The notes beneath the pieces are model-generated. The model was given only the letters and a program-made list of their open reading frames with translations. It was not told the DNA's origin and made no database searches. A program made the position numbers and the translations under genes. Shown piece after piece: positions 26,599 to 41,261 of a stretch of DNA of 64,000 nt; position 1 is the first letter of the stretch; each line of letters begins with the position of its first letter. The stretch covers positions 15,180,000 through 15,243,999 of the forward strand of contig NC_087181.1 in NCBI RefSeq assembly GCF_035594125.1. The letters are read 5' to 3'. The DNA is from Scylla paramamosain (Eukaryota; Arthropoda; Malacostraca; Decapoda; Portunidae).

Positions 26599-26880
26599 GC
26601 TCTGATTGGTTAAAGGAAAATTTTAATGTTTTTAGGGGAGTCCAAGGGGAGAGCCACTGGTTAGGCGACTTGTTAGATCAGGTTCGATTTTAAAATACCA
26701 TAAACTAACTGGTTATTTGGATAACATTTGATGGCTGTTAGATGACTGTGCTCATTCTTTCTGATTGATGGGAATTTTGAATGTTTATGGGATCCTGGGG
26801 GAAAGCCACTGCTTAGGCGGATTGTTAGGTCAGGTCTGATTTTAAAATACCCTTAACTAGTTGGTGGTGACTGTTTGATG
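26599..26880. repeat. Diverged tandem duplication, about 160 bp x 2
   Basis: Both copies contain ctgattg, a gggga/ggggg run, gagccactggttaggcg or its near match, and attttaaaatacc. It lies 5' of the NOC2L start codon. Confidence 0.8.
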
Positions 26881-27767
26881 GAGGAATTCGGGCGAGGCAC
26901 CACGAGAGCCACCACAGGTCACATCTATTATTAAGGCAATAAAATTTAAAGTCATAACTCAGTGCTTATAATTTTATGAGTTTTATTGCTAAAACTGCGC
27001 ACCTTGCTCAACTCCCCGATGGCATGTCAGAAGCACCAACAACCACCACATTAACAACTACTACTAGAACAACATGTATCAAACTGTGTACACTTGCACT
27101 CCTCCACACAACACAACACATGATCTTACCCAGGGGCAGATGGTGTGGTCCCCGTACCCTTGTGCTGGCCTGGTAGTGGTCGTGAGCCTGCCCTCCGTGC
27201 CGCTTCTCTCGTCAGGCTCACACGTGTTTACCTCCCTCCTTGCTCCCTCTCTCCCTCTCCCGCTGACATTCTTTTTTTTTTATCGGCGTTACATTTCCAT
27301 GACTACACTAAATAATCTTTCCTTCTTTCTATTTTCTTTTTTTATTTTATAGCATTACGTATAAATTTTTGGTACCATTTTTCAATATGAAAAGCTAATA
27401 CATTTTTTTTCAATTTCATTTTTTGTATTATACGTACGTATAATGAAAGGGACACAGACACACTGCATCACCATCTGTACAATGAATGACAGAGCAAAAC
27501 ACACACACACACACACACACAAACACACACTGCATCACCCTCAAAGACCTCAAACACACCTTATATTGGCAACAAAGAGAGCAGAGGCAAATGATAAAAC
27601 ATTGTAGATTATACCTAATGTGAGGGAAATTAGGGAAACTGAGGCTTTTCAAATGTATTATATCATTAAGAAACATTAACAAATGAAGTCAAATATGCTC
27701 CCATTGCCACTTTGGTAAAAGGCACTATATGACATCTTCCACTTATTGCTATACCAAAATACTAGGT

Positions 27768-27885
<118 letters not shown>

Positions 27886-28214
27886 TCTCAACCAAAGTTT
27901 AAGAATTCTAGGCAAAATAAACCAATGAACACTAAAATACTTAAGTAGATTTAGCATTACTGATCCATACATGAAGTAATGGCAAGATATTCTGTTATCC
28001 ATCCACCTTCTTGTTCATCATTATATTTTACGTTATAGGCATATTATGAGAATCTTAAAAAAAAAAAAAAAAATTAAAATTGAATGTGAGGAAAAACCAT
28101 GAATATCGCAGAAAGTAATAATAATGAATGAAAATGGGAGAAATGTAGGAACAGAGCAGTTTCCTTCATGTGTGAAGAAAATAAATAACTGATCTTTCAT
28201 GTAAAGAAATAAAT

Positions 28215-28314
<100 letters not shown>

Positions 28315-28788
28315 GTTCAAATACACATCACTTCATTTACAGGTTAACCATAAAAGAGAATATATAATAGATAAAACACATGCTTACATATGCAGACATT
28401 AAAAAAATAAGGATGCCTGCTTTTTTTTGTATCAGCTACTGGATTTAGTCTATGTATTTGAAATCAATAATGCCAAACCTTAAAATAAAATCCCTAAATC
28501 ACAGCAGAGATGACTTTCCTAGATCTAATATTGGCTCCTTTTATAAATCCCAGTTTTCCTTAATATAAATTGTCTGTACATTTGGGTGATGCTGATATCA
28601 TTATAAATTACCTGTTAAAGTTAAACCCTGAGGACACAATAAGAGGTTAAATACTGACACAGCAAGAACCTTCCAAAAAATACTTTCCTGAGATTCAACC
28701 TGGTAGATTACTTGGCTTCTTTACCTGCTGGGAGGAGAGGAAGGCTTAATGGTGTGCCTCATGAGACTTGTGCAATACTACTACCACA

Positions 28789-28870
28789 AATACCAATATG
28801 GACTCCTGTATTTAGTTAACAGGCCACACAATTCTCCTTCCCATAGATATAACTCTTCTCTGCACAATAC
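28789..28870 (-). pseudogene. Duplicated C-terminal end of the zinc-finger gene
   Basis: The - strand reads CAEKSYIYGKENCVAC and stop (28818-28816). The real gene ends YAEQSYIYGDDNCVAC and stop (28922-28920). The offset is 104 bp and similarity continues past the stop, so this is a tandem copy of the gene's tail lying in its 3' UTR or flank. Confidence 0.85.
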
Positions 28871-28919
28871 TTTTAAATGAAAATCATACAAATACTATAA
28901 TGAACACCTCTGTATATAG

Positions 28920-31429
28920 TTAACAGGCCACACAATTATCATCCCCATAAATATAACTCTGTTCTGCATAGTGCACCTTCATATGAATGGTGAGGCGAGG
29001 CTTGCTATTGTAAGCATGGCCACACACTGCACACTTGAAGGGCCGGTTACTATTAAACACTCTCTCGTGCTTCTTCAGACTCTTGTAGGCCAAAAACTTC
29101 ACCTTGCAGCTCGGACACTCGTACTTCCTCTCCATGTTGCGAGCATTCAAGTGCTTCGTCAGGTGAGTCTTAGAGGAAAATGTCTTGAGGCATGTTTTAC
29201 ACTTGTACGGCTTCACTCTGCTGTGGTGCACCTCGTGCCTGGCGAGAGCGATGGCAGTCAAGTACCGGTGGCCACAGAGACGGCACTGGTGGGAGTAGCA
29301 CTGTTTGCGAACCTCCCTCTTGTGCCGCATGAGGTGACTTGAGTTTGAGTAGCTCATCCCGCACTCGTTGCAGGCGTGTATCTTATCCCGGTGGCTCTCC
29401 TCTATGTGAAGCCTTGCACTGGTGAGGTCTGCAAAGTTCTGAGCACAATGGCAGCATGGGATCACTCTGCTGGTGCCATGAATGCGCTCATGGAATTTGC
29501 GGTTCTTCTCGTGAGCGAATGAGTGGCTGCAGAACATGCACTTGTATGGACGGCTGTCACTGGAGAGGGAGAAGCGCTTGAGGTGGTTCTTGAGGTATTT
29601 CTGCTTGGCAAATGTTTGGCCGCACTCTTCACAATAAATGTCATTAGTCTGTTGTTGTTTGCATGGAATGGGTTTTGTTTTGATAGGGAACTGACAATTA
29701 CACTGGTAGTAGCTGCATGCCATGCTATTGGAAGGCCTTAAAGGCAGCATTTCACTCTCATTACTCATGGTGCTCATACAATAATCCTCAGGACTTAAAG
29801 AGTTGCTTGCATACTCATCATATTTCAGATGTTTGAATATATAGCAGTACTGACAGAAGTCTGAACAGTTTTCATCACAGTTTGTTGATTCACTTTTCCA
29901 TGGGATGTTTTCCTTCATAGAATTCATATCATCTGGGGATAAACTGTCTTCACCTGCCTGCCAATATGTGCCTGAGAAAAAAAGGAAGAAAATATTGCTA
30001 TCACTTTTCTTCACACTCTAACCACATGACTGGAAAAATCCTCCCTAACCTGCCACAACTTACCATATGAGGCCTGTCCCTGACTCACTTCCCAGCCAGT
30101 GTTGGCATTGGCTGCAGGTGATTTCATAAAACTCATCTGGCTGGAAAAGAAAGATGGAGAGATTGAAAATGTAATGAAAACACTTGATACACAGAAAATA
30201 CAAGATACTTTAATAGTCAAAATATATATGACACCAATAATTATTTTTTTTATGAGAAGGATCTCAAACAATGGGTTAAAAGCAAGGATTCTATAAAGAT
30301 TCTATAAAGATTCCTTGAAATTGTAGGTACACTAGTTCATAAAATAACACATACACTTTATCATTACCATTATTCATCAGTCAAAGATAAACATGATTAA
30401 CTTGATCATTATTGTTCATTTTTAGTTAACATTATGAGCAATTACTTTCACTTTTGCTGTTTTATGTAAGAGGTGCTTTGGCCAAGGAGGAAAAAAGGAA
30501 AAAAAGGAAAGGCCTAATAAATATAATGATTAAATATGATAACCTCACTACTTTTTGCACATCATCTTATATAGTCATCTTGCAGTCATCTTATAGTTGT
30601 AAGAAGAGAGAGAGAAAAAAATAATAAATAAATAAAATAAAAAGAGAGAGGAAACGGAAAACGCCAACTGAATATAATAATCAAATATATATAACAAAAC
30701 CCTCCTACCTTTTGTACATTTCCGTCATCTTGAGCTGCTGTTTCTTGCGGTTCTCGTATCTCAGAACGAAGTCTGGTGGCTTGGCATCGATACCTGTTGA
30801 AAGTGACACATTATTACATAAGTGCATGCAGTGAGGTTTAATGAGACAAGGGTAGTCTAGTCATTACAGTGTGTAGATTCAGTCAATAGTAATCTTAATT
30901 ATACTTAGCAAACTTACTTGATTGAATGTTTGAGGGAAGAAAGAAAAACGGATTTGATTAACAGGCAAGAATAAAAAGCAAGAGAAACAGACGAGAAACG
31001 TGTAATAATAAAAAGCAAGAGAAACAGGTCAGAGAAACAAGAGACAATAACAAAGAGAAACATAAACAGGTGAAAGTAATTAAATCAACAGGTAAGAGTA
31101 GGCTAACAGGTAAGAGACGGGAGAAAGTAACATATGAAAGTAAACATAAAAACACTGAGTAATAATTTAAAATAACAAACGAGATAACAAATAGGAATAA
31201 CAGATAATACAAACATACATCAATATCCACCAAGTAAAATTAACTTATTAGAATAACAAACAAATCATGAGTAACAAATACGAGAAAAATAACAATTACC
31301 TTGAGCCAGAAGACATTTGTAGTTCCTGAGCATATTAGTGACTCTGTTCTTCTCTATAGTCACCATGCAGTTCCATTCCGCCGGAGTGAAATACGTCTGG
31401 GCATCTGTTTCTTCAATAGGACTCAACAT
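28920..31429 (-). CDS. KRAB-related (PRDM9/SSX-type) C2H2 zinc-finger protein without SET domain
   Basis: Four coding exons: 31429-31300, 30793-30709, 30140-30064, 29971-28920. The total is 1,344 nt, giving 447 aa plus TAA, with matched phases 1, 2, 1. Residues about 11-65 form a KRAB-related domain of the SSX/PRDM9 kind: YFTPAEWNCM, EKNRVTNMLRNYKCLL, then IDAKPPDFVLRYENRKKQQL. The pattern YFT..EW..M, EK.R..N..RNY, G..A..P.F matches PRDM9. An acidic/Ser linker with several Cys follows, then eight C2H2-type fingers in the last exon. Fingers 2, 3, 5 and 8 are canonical, while 1, 4, 6 and 7 lack the second zinc-binding His. No SET domain fits in the short introns or exons. It is probably a nuclear DNA-binding regulator. 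The first ATG of the frame (31429) was chosen because upstream in-frame sequence has no ATG. Confidence 0.85.
30458..30512 (-). mobile_element. LINE 3'-tail fragment
   Basis: ttatgtaagaggtgctttgg followed by ccaagg matches the extreme 3' end (- orientation) of the LINE at 43717-46800 and its copy at 51990. It is in an intron of the KRAB-zinc-finger gene. Confidence 0.45.
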
Positions 31430-32115
31430 TGGAGTGATAAATGGAGTAATATGGCGTAGGAGTGGCACGTGACGCAATCAACACGTGGACTCAAAATGTC
31501 AACACGCGGCGCCTCTCGGTGTCTGTCAGCTGCTTCAAAATGTTCGGATGGAATCTTTTTTCCTTTTTGTTAGTGAGACAGGTTAATGGTGAAAAAAAAT
31601 CACATACACATAAAAGGTTCACACAACATTTCCATATTTAGGAGCCAAAAATTGTGGAATTAAAACCAATGGCCAATTTACAAATTGTTACGCCTGGCGA
31701 CCACCCTCCACCCCGCCAGGACACGCAGCAATATAGTTTACTATCGTATTTTCATCTAACACTTTTTACTTTTCATAGAGAGGGATTACCTTACCTCTGT
31801 TATTAGTAAAAAGTATGCCCTATAAAAGCTTACTTTTCTTTATTTTAAGAAAACATTCATTTATCGCAAAAAATAAGTGATGAGGATTTTTAGATGAGAT
31901 TAGTTTTATTTTCGTACCTAGGATATCACTTTTTACTCCTACATTTCTAAACTCATCACTGCATCTCCTCAACATGTCATCACCATCATACCTCGGTCTT
32001 CCTCATTACTGCACCAATTAACATCTTTAGCCACCATCCTCTGCCTCAGTTCAAGTGTAAAACATTTCTCGATTCCTCCCTTCCTATTAACCATGAAAGT
32101 AATCTTATAATTAAT

Positions 32116-32180
<65 letters not shown>

Positions 32181-32563
32181 TACAGGATAAAAACTGTCAA
32201 GGGTAAAATGATCCAAGAGAGAATATTAATTTGCTGAGCTGCAATGATGAAAACAAATATTAATGGTCAAAGCTTTCCCATTTTGTTCCAATTAAGTTGT
32301 GTTAGTCATACATACCTGCTATCATACATGGCTCCAAATGACCCTTAAATAAATCATTTACTACCATGCAAAATCAGCAATACAAACACAGCATAACTAG
32401 TAATACGTAATAGAGGTGATGGTTTACAACTTAAATAGTAAAGTAGGCCACAGAGTAGACATGCCCGAAATCACGCACAAAACACGAATTAAATAAACTG
32501 ACCAGGGACAACAAAAAAGTAAAAAAAATAAATCAGTAAATAAATAAATAAAAAAATAAAATA

Positions 32564-32596
<33 letters not shown>

Positions 32597-32733
32597 GTAA
32601 ATAAATATATAAAATAAATAGATAAAATAGATAAATAAAATAAATAAATGAAAAATAAATACATACATACATAAATAAAAATATAAAAAATGAAGCTGCC
32701 AGTCCGCGAAGATTAGTTAAAGGGACTACCTAA
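31430..32733. other. Spacer upstream of the KRAB-zinc-finger gene
   Basis: The first 100 bp are CpG-richer (around 31470-31530) and may hold the promoter of the - strand zinc-finger gene. The rest is AT-rich with (GA)n at 32119-32178 and an (ATAA)n/(ATA)n tract at about 32530-32680. No gene was seen. Confidence 0.5.
32119..32178. repeat. (GA)n microsatellite
   Basis: About 30 uninterrupted GA units. Confidence 0.97.
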
Positions 32734-33348
32734 AGGCCCCCACACACGATCAATTTTTTTCAATTAATTGATATATATTTATTGACGTCAATAAAATTGA
32801 GGAAATCACTGTGCCCACACACGGTCAATGATTTTACTTCAATTTTCAGTTTGATTCATAATTTCGAGATGAAAGCATCTGTGGCTCTAGGAATAGTGCT
32901 TGCTCTGGGCACTCCAAAGCGAAAGAAGAGGAATAAGTGGACGAAGAAATGGCATCTCTGTCGAAGGGAACTAGGACATACACGATTGCTGAGGGAATTA
33001 AGGGACGACGAGCCAGAGGATTACAGGAATTTCCTCAGAATAGACGCCGAATCTTACGACGAACTTCTAAATTTAGTGATGCCAATGATAGTAAAAAAAA
33101 ATACTACCATGCGAGAAGCCATTTCTCCAAATGCGCGTCTCAGTATCACATTGCGATTTATTTTATTGAAGACCCATCAATAAATATCAAAGGAGTTTTG
33201 ATCTCTCAATGAATTGATTCAATTACATTGTTTCAATTAAATTGATATCAATGTCCCCCACACACGGTCAATTTTTCCATCAATTCATTGACGTCAATAA
33301 ACTGATATCAATTAATTGACGAAAAAAATTGATCGTGTGTGGGGGCCT
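32734..33348 (+). mobile_element. PIF/Harbinger-type element with truncated transposase (615 bp)
   Basis: Termini AGGCCCCCACACACGATCAA and its exact inverse are flanked by TAA on both sides (32731-32733, 33349-33351), the 3-bp target typical of Harbinger. Inside, an ATG at 32869 opens a frame with HTRLLRELRDDEPEDYRNFL, then RIDAESYDELL and SPNARLSITLRF, the N-terminal region of HARBI1-like nucleases. It stops at about 33183, before any DDE catalytic residues. The subterminal DNA is full of ATTGATATCAAT/TTGACGTCAA palindromes, and the right arm is itself a hairpin (about 33252-33348). Confidence 0.88.
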
Positions 33349-35478
<2,130 letters not shown>

Positions 35479-35484
35479 TTTATT
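35479..35484 (-). terminator. Candidate poly(A) signal of CWC22
   Basis: AATAAA on the - strand, about 135 bases after the CWC22 stop. Confidence 0.45.
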
Positions 35485-35616
35485 TAAAGATCAGTTCACA
35501 ATTCACTTCATTACAGGTAGGAATTAATGTGTAAGGTCTTATTTCCAGTGCTGCTAAATTATCTCTTATCCAGAAGCTTGCATCCCTACTACAACTGTCT
35601 TTCCATTGACAGAGCA

Positions 35617-38600
35617 TCACTTCATCTTTCTCCTCTTGTCACTCCTGTCCACACTGCTGTCCCTCTTGCGCTCATACTCCTGCTCCTCATCGCTGCTGTG
35701 TCTCCTCTTGTGCTCCTTCCTCACATCCGCCTTGATACGATTATCCGATTCTCTGTCATTTTCCTTCCTTCTGTGAGACCTTCCATGCCTTCTCTCCTCC
35801 CTCTCACTGTGCTCATGGCTGCCTCCTCTCCTTTCCCTTTCCCTCCCTTTCTTTGCAGCCTCAGAACCTCTCTCCTCTTTAGAGTGATGGCTTCTCCTTT
35901 CATATGACTCCCTCCTCTCTTCTCTCCTTCCACTTCTCTCTCCTCTGGTGTTGCTCTCTTCTTCACTGTCACTTCTTTTGCTCCTTCTTGCCTTTCTATC
36001 TCTTGATCTTCTCTCATTCTTCTTGCTTGATCTGATCTTTGTTTTATCGCTGGAACTTTTCCTCTTGGTATCTTTCATTCTGTGTTTTTTCTTTTTCTTC
36101 AGTTCATTATCTGTGTGTGGGAAATATTGCCATTAAACACTGCAAATACCCATCCAAGACCAAGTACAAGGTGATTACTTAATTTAATTTTTTTTATATG
36201 AATTTTTTATTTATAGCATCTTAGGAAGTTTGTAAAGAGAAATGTAGTTTTTAGTTTACAGCTGTTTCATAATATGAGTCATGTTAATTTTGATTAAGCT
36301 CCATAATAAATAAGGAAACCAATATACACACCTTTGCTTGCATGATGGTCACTTGAGCTGTCTTCTGAGTCACTTGACGAGTCACCACTGTCACTGCTAC
36401 TGTCTGATGAACTGTCTGAGCTGCTGCTGCTGGTGCTGCTGTCACTGCTACTGCTGTCACTGCTGCTACTGCTGCTGTCACTACTGCTACTGTCACTGCT
36501 ACTACTGCTGCTACTGCTACTGCTACTACTGCTACTGCTACTACTGCTGCTGCTAGTGCTGTCGTCATCTTCACCCCCAGCCTCCTCTGTTTTACTGATC
36601 TGCTGAACTGGTGCTACAACAGCAGTAGGTTTTGGCTGTAAGTACACACACAAGAAGAAACTGTAGGTAAATCATTGCTAACCAAGTGTCTTGTAATCTA
36701 ATGTGGTCATGGTTGGTGACATGTCATCAAAAAATGACAAGCTGGTATAAGACTGAGTTGTACTGAAGCCCAAGGTTAGCCTGGCTCACTTCATGGGTTC
36801 AGTCCAATCAGGTTATACACCAATACAATGCATCAGTGTTCACCATCATCATTACGTCTGGGATGACTGTGCCACATGTTTGACCAAGTTAAATATTTAC
36901 TCTACAGACCCATCAACAATACCCAGTGCTGAAACAACACTCAAATTACTGAGAATCAAGTATAATTGATGATATCTCTACTGTCAAGACCAATTTTAAT
37001 GCTACTCCCTTCTCATGCACTGTGTATGTAGTGAAAGAATCAAGTAACCCCTACAGCTGGGCAACTACACACCACATGTGCCATGCCACAGCAGCAAAAG
37101 ACCTGAGCCTCCCTTGATCCACACACCATCAATGACCATGACATGAATTTAAGGGCTTTTCAATCATGGCCCATGAATCTTTCAAGTAAGCTGTATGAAT
37201 GCTCTCTTCCCCATCACCACAAATTGGGCTGAAGACTCATGAAAAACAATGTCTGTCATCAAAGTTCTGACTTAATGAAACTGCTTACCACTCCATCAAA
37301 AACAATAGAAATATATAATAACTATGTATCTATATACCAGGTTGGCAATCCCACACAAGGCACCACACATTACACACATGTCACTCACACTCTTAGCTTC
37401 ATCAGGCCCCAATGGGAAAGGAAAGTCTCATGGCCCACTGTATAATACTGCAATGATAAATAAAGATGTCCAGGAGACCCACCTGTGTGCGAAGAAACTC
37501 GCGGAGGTCATCAGTGAGGCCACCCAGACCACAGGAGGTGAAGAAGTTGATGGCAAAGCGAGTGTTGCGTGGGTTGTCCCGAGGCAGGAGGCCCTCAAAG
37601 GCATGGGCCAATGTGGGGTCCCGCAGCCTCTCATTGAGTTTGGCCAGGCCCATAAACTCTACCAATTCCTGAAAATAGTGTAAACAATACTTAGTAAAAC
37701 AATGAGACTCCTAGTTAAATTAGGCAAATAGTTTCTACAATGTATAACTGAAAGTAATGACTAGGAAACTATGACTATGTGAATGTGCAGCAACAGTCAG
37801 CAGCTGAGTAACATAAAAACACTCTCACTCTATTTACTGTTTAGTAAGTTTCCTCAATCATAAATCCACTAATCTTGTATGAATCTATTAAGTGTTAGGT
37901 CTTGTTGTTAGCTAGACAGCAAATCAAACAACTAAAAATTGAAAGAAACCATGAAACACAATGTAAGTGAATGCAGGTTACTTGACTTCAGACCACTACT
38001 GGGAAAAAAAAGTTCATTGTCAAAACTAACCTGGAACAGAATCTTGATGAAGACCCTTGAAGAGCTGGCTGTCTCATCTTCATTCAGGTGGATGTGGGAC
38101 AGCACCTCCCAGGATATGGCATCAGAAAACAGCAAGTGGGCAAAGAGGCGGGTGACATTCCTCAGCTTTTCAGTTTCCAGGCGGTGGCAGGTATCATATG
38201 CATCCTTGAAGATCTGTTGGAATGGCTCCTGGTACACCTTGTTAATCATGCAGAACCGTTGTGCCAGGAGGCCGTAAAACTTGACGTACGTGCGTTGTTG
38301 GGCGCAGCAATCCAGAATCATGTTGCACAGTTCAGATTCCCAGCCTGGCTTGATCTCTCCCTTCAGCAACTTGTGAGCGCACTCGTCAATATCCAGTGAC
38401 GACTGAATGGTGAGGTATACGGTGCGGCGGAAGGCCACCATGTTGGTCTCCGTCTCGTCCAGGATGGTCTCAGATTCCTTCTTCTCCTCGTCCTCCTCAT
38501 CATCATCGGAGGCCTCGTCATCACTCTCAGAGCCGCTCTCCGCCTCACTCTCGTCGCTCTCCTCTCCCAGGATACCTATGCGGATCTCCTTGTACTTTTC

Positions 38601-41261
38601 CTCATTTGCCACGTAATCTGGGTCAGCCTTGAACACGTTGAGGATGTCCTGGGAGTCCAGTTTCCCATCAAGCTCCACAATGTGAGTGAACTGTTCGTTC
38701 TCCTCCACCAGGTCAAGTTCCTCGGCCACAGCAGGATGGTCTCCAAACCCGTCCTTCACAACAGCAAATAAGACATCCAGCATGTACGACACTCGGGTCT
38801 CCAGCTTTCCCTCATGAAGAATGTGCCTGAAAGTCTCCAGAATGATTGTCATCCCTCTCGGACTCACCTCATTCAGCTTCTCGCCACACTCGGTGATGAA
38901 CAGGATGGCAAGTTCACACGAATCGTTCCTGGATTTCTCGGCCACTTCTGATTCTGAGGTGAAGTCCTTGGCTCGCTCCAGGAGGAAGGTGAGGATCTCC
39001 AGAGCCACAACCTCATGAGCCACTTGCTGGTTGACCAAATGAGCAATGAACCGACAGCAGGACATGCACACGTTCTTGTCATTCTTCTTGACACCTCGCC
39101 TCAGCTGGATGACCAAACGCTTCAGGAGTAGCTCGCCTATCTGAGGGAACTTTGTGTTGATGATGGCCACCAGTGCTGCATAGACATGGGTGAAGGTTTG
39201 TGAGAATGCCTGCGCTTGCATCAGGGCCCGGCACAGCACGCCTCGCCCCCGCACTATGTTCTCCTTCAGCAACTCTCTAACAATGATCCCGATGTTTGAG
39301 ACGTTGACTTTATTGACGAGGCCATTGATGGACTTCTTGAGCGCCTCCCATGCCAACCGTTGGAACACCTCGCTGGACTTGTCTGTGATCTGTGCCTGCA
39401 TCATTTTCAGTTTAGCCGGTGGGATGTATGCTCCGCCAGTTCTTGTGGTGAGAGGATCCATCACTGGTTTCTTTATGAGTGGTGCTGCAGGGACATCAGA
39501 ACCTTTACCGGAAGACTCCACATTATTCTTCTCACTTCCTTCACCTTTTCTCTTACTATCCTTTCTTGAGCTTTCCTCAGATCTACTTGGCCTATCTGAT
39601 GATGAGTCTCTCCTTTTATCTTCCCTCCTGTCCTTGTCCTTCTTCTTTTCATAATCTGCATCAGAGTTCCTTGGGTCTTCAATCTGAATGCCCAGCTTGT
39701 CGGCATACTTGTTCCAGTAAGTGTCGCTCGTCTTGAATGCTTTTGATTTCTGTGACTGGGATGTTTCCTTGGAAGTATCACCACCCCAGTATCGTGCACC
39801 TATCTGTGGTTCCTCCGCTTCATCTGATGAGTAATTCCTTGACCTCTTATCGCTTCTGCTGCTTCTCTCATCCCTGGTTTGTTTACGTTCCTCTGATCTT
39901 CCTGGGGAGCGTGACCGAGACCTGGAGTGAGGTGACTTCTCCTTCTCAGTGGGTTTCGTTACTTCCGAGTTGATTGTGGATTTCAGTTTCTTGGCTCGAA
40001 TTGCTTCCCGTTCCTTCTCTATTGCTTTGGTTCGCTGCTGTATTTCCTCTTCAATTTGCAGCTGTTCTTCTAGTTGTCTCTTTTTTCTCAGCAACTCCTG
40101 TTCTGTGGTTTCATCGCTGTCATATTGTGGTTTCTTGTTGCTGTTGTCTTCGCCGCTTTCGTCTTCACTCTCGCTACTCGATGAGTGTTTCTTATGCTTT
40201 TGTTTCTTGTGTTTCTTCTTCTGTTCCTCAGCTTCACTTTTTCTTTTAGAGCTTTTCTTCTTCTCATGCTTTTCTTGTTTCTCACTGTCACTCTTCTCCT
40301 CTTCCTCATCTTTTTTCTTACTTTCTGGAACAATTTTTTCCTCTAACTTTTTCTCAGAGGTCTTTTCTTGTTGCTCTTTGGGCTCCGATCTGTTAGTCTG
40401 TTTCTCAAGACTTTCCTCTCTCTTCTTTTTCTCACTTCTCATCTCCTTGGATTCTTCTGACCTGGAACTTTTGGATTCAGCTGGCTTTTCACTTTTCTCT
40501 ACTGTCTCTTTTTTCTTTGGTTCATTTTCTGTAGTATCTTTTTTCTTATGTTCCTTTTCTGCTGTATCCTTTGGTGCTTTCTCTTTGTCTGGGGTTCGGT
40601 TCTCTCTCACATTCTTCTCTTCTGATTTCTTGTTATGTTTTGAAGACTGACTCTTGTCCTTTAAATCCTTTGTGTCTTTATTAGCTTTTACATGGTGATC
40701 ATCCTTACGGGTCACATCTGTGGCTTCTGATGCTTTTTGTTTCACTGTACTGCCATTATTTTTCTCAAGAGTCTCATCATCACTTGCACGTTCTGAAGTC
40801 TTCCTTGAGCGTTTATCAGTGTCTCTTTCTCGATGAGATTTCCTCTTACTTTTATACTCATCCTCAGAGCTGGAGTGATCTCTTGCACTTGTATTGTCTG
40901 AAGTCTTTCTTGAACGTTTGTCAGTTTCCCTTTCCCTGTGGGACCTCCTCTTGCTTCTATAATCATCCTCAGAGCTAGAATGGTCCCTCTGTCTGCTGCC
41001 TCCATCCTTCTCCCTCTTCCGAGAGTGCCTGTCTTCTCTGGAGTGATGTTGGTCGCTCCTGTTTCGACTCCTGCTCCTCTCTCTCCTGTGGCGATCTCTG
41101 CTCACACTCTTCTCCCTGCTCCTGTCTCTGCTTCTGCCCTTTGAGGACTTGTGGTGCCTGGACTTATGGTGGTGTCTGCTGCTCCTCTCTCTATCCCGGT
41201 GCCTCCCGTGACTCCTCTCTCGGTCACTAGCCGGGGAACGCGTGCGACTCCTGCTGCCCAT
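35617..41261 (-). CDS. CWC22: Pre-mRNA-splicing factor CWC22 (nucampholin)
   Basis: Exons 41261-38031, 37668-37483, 36635-36332 and 36110-35617 total 4,215 nt, giving 1,404 aa plus TGA. CWC22 binds eIF4A3 in the spliceosome and is needed for exon-junction-complex deposition and splicing catalysis. Residues 1-600 are an RS/KE-rich low-complexity tail. The MIF4G domain spans about 600-830 ([20 protein letters not shown], LIGxL-type helices such as [20 protein letters not shown], and [20 protein letters not shown]). An acidic linker lies at about 895-920. The MA3 domain is at about 930-1,140, crossing the first coding intron ([20 protein letters not shown], then [20 protein letters not shown]). 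The third exon encodes a long Ser run, and the last encodes a basic RS-like tail. An acceptor directly abuts the ATG, so there is a separate 5' UTR exon. It is longer than human CWC22 because of the low-complexity ends. Confidence 0.95.
36385..36560. repeat. Coding Ser-rich trinucleotide array in CWC22
   Basis: Runs of GCT/ACT/GTC-type triplets on the + strand encode, on the - strand, an almost pure Ser stretch of about 20 residues followed by SSSD-type repeats. Confidence 0.9.

Noticed and set aside
29462..29741. Alternative-frame ORFs within the zinc-finger exon
   Set aside because: Overlap the well-supported zinc-finger frame and show no domain.
39949..40650. 233-codon Ser/Phe-rich frame on the + strand
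   Set aside because: Antisense shadow of the Lys/Glu-rich CWC22 N-terminal region.
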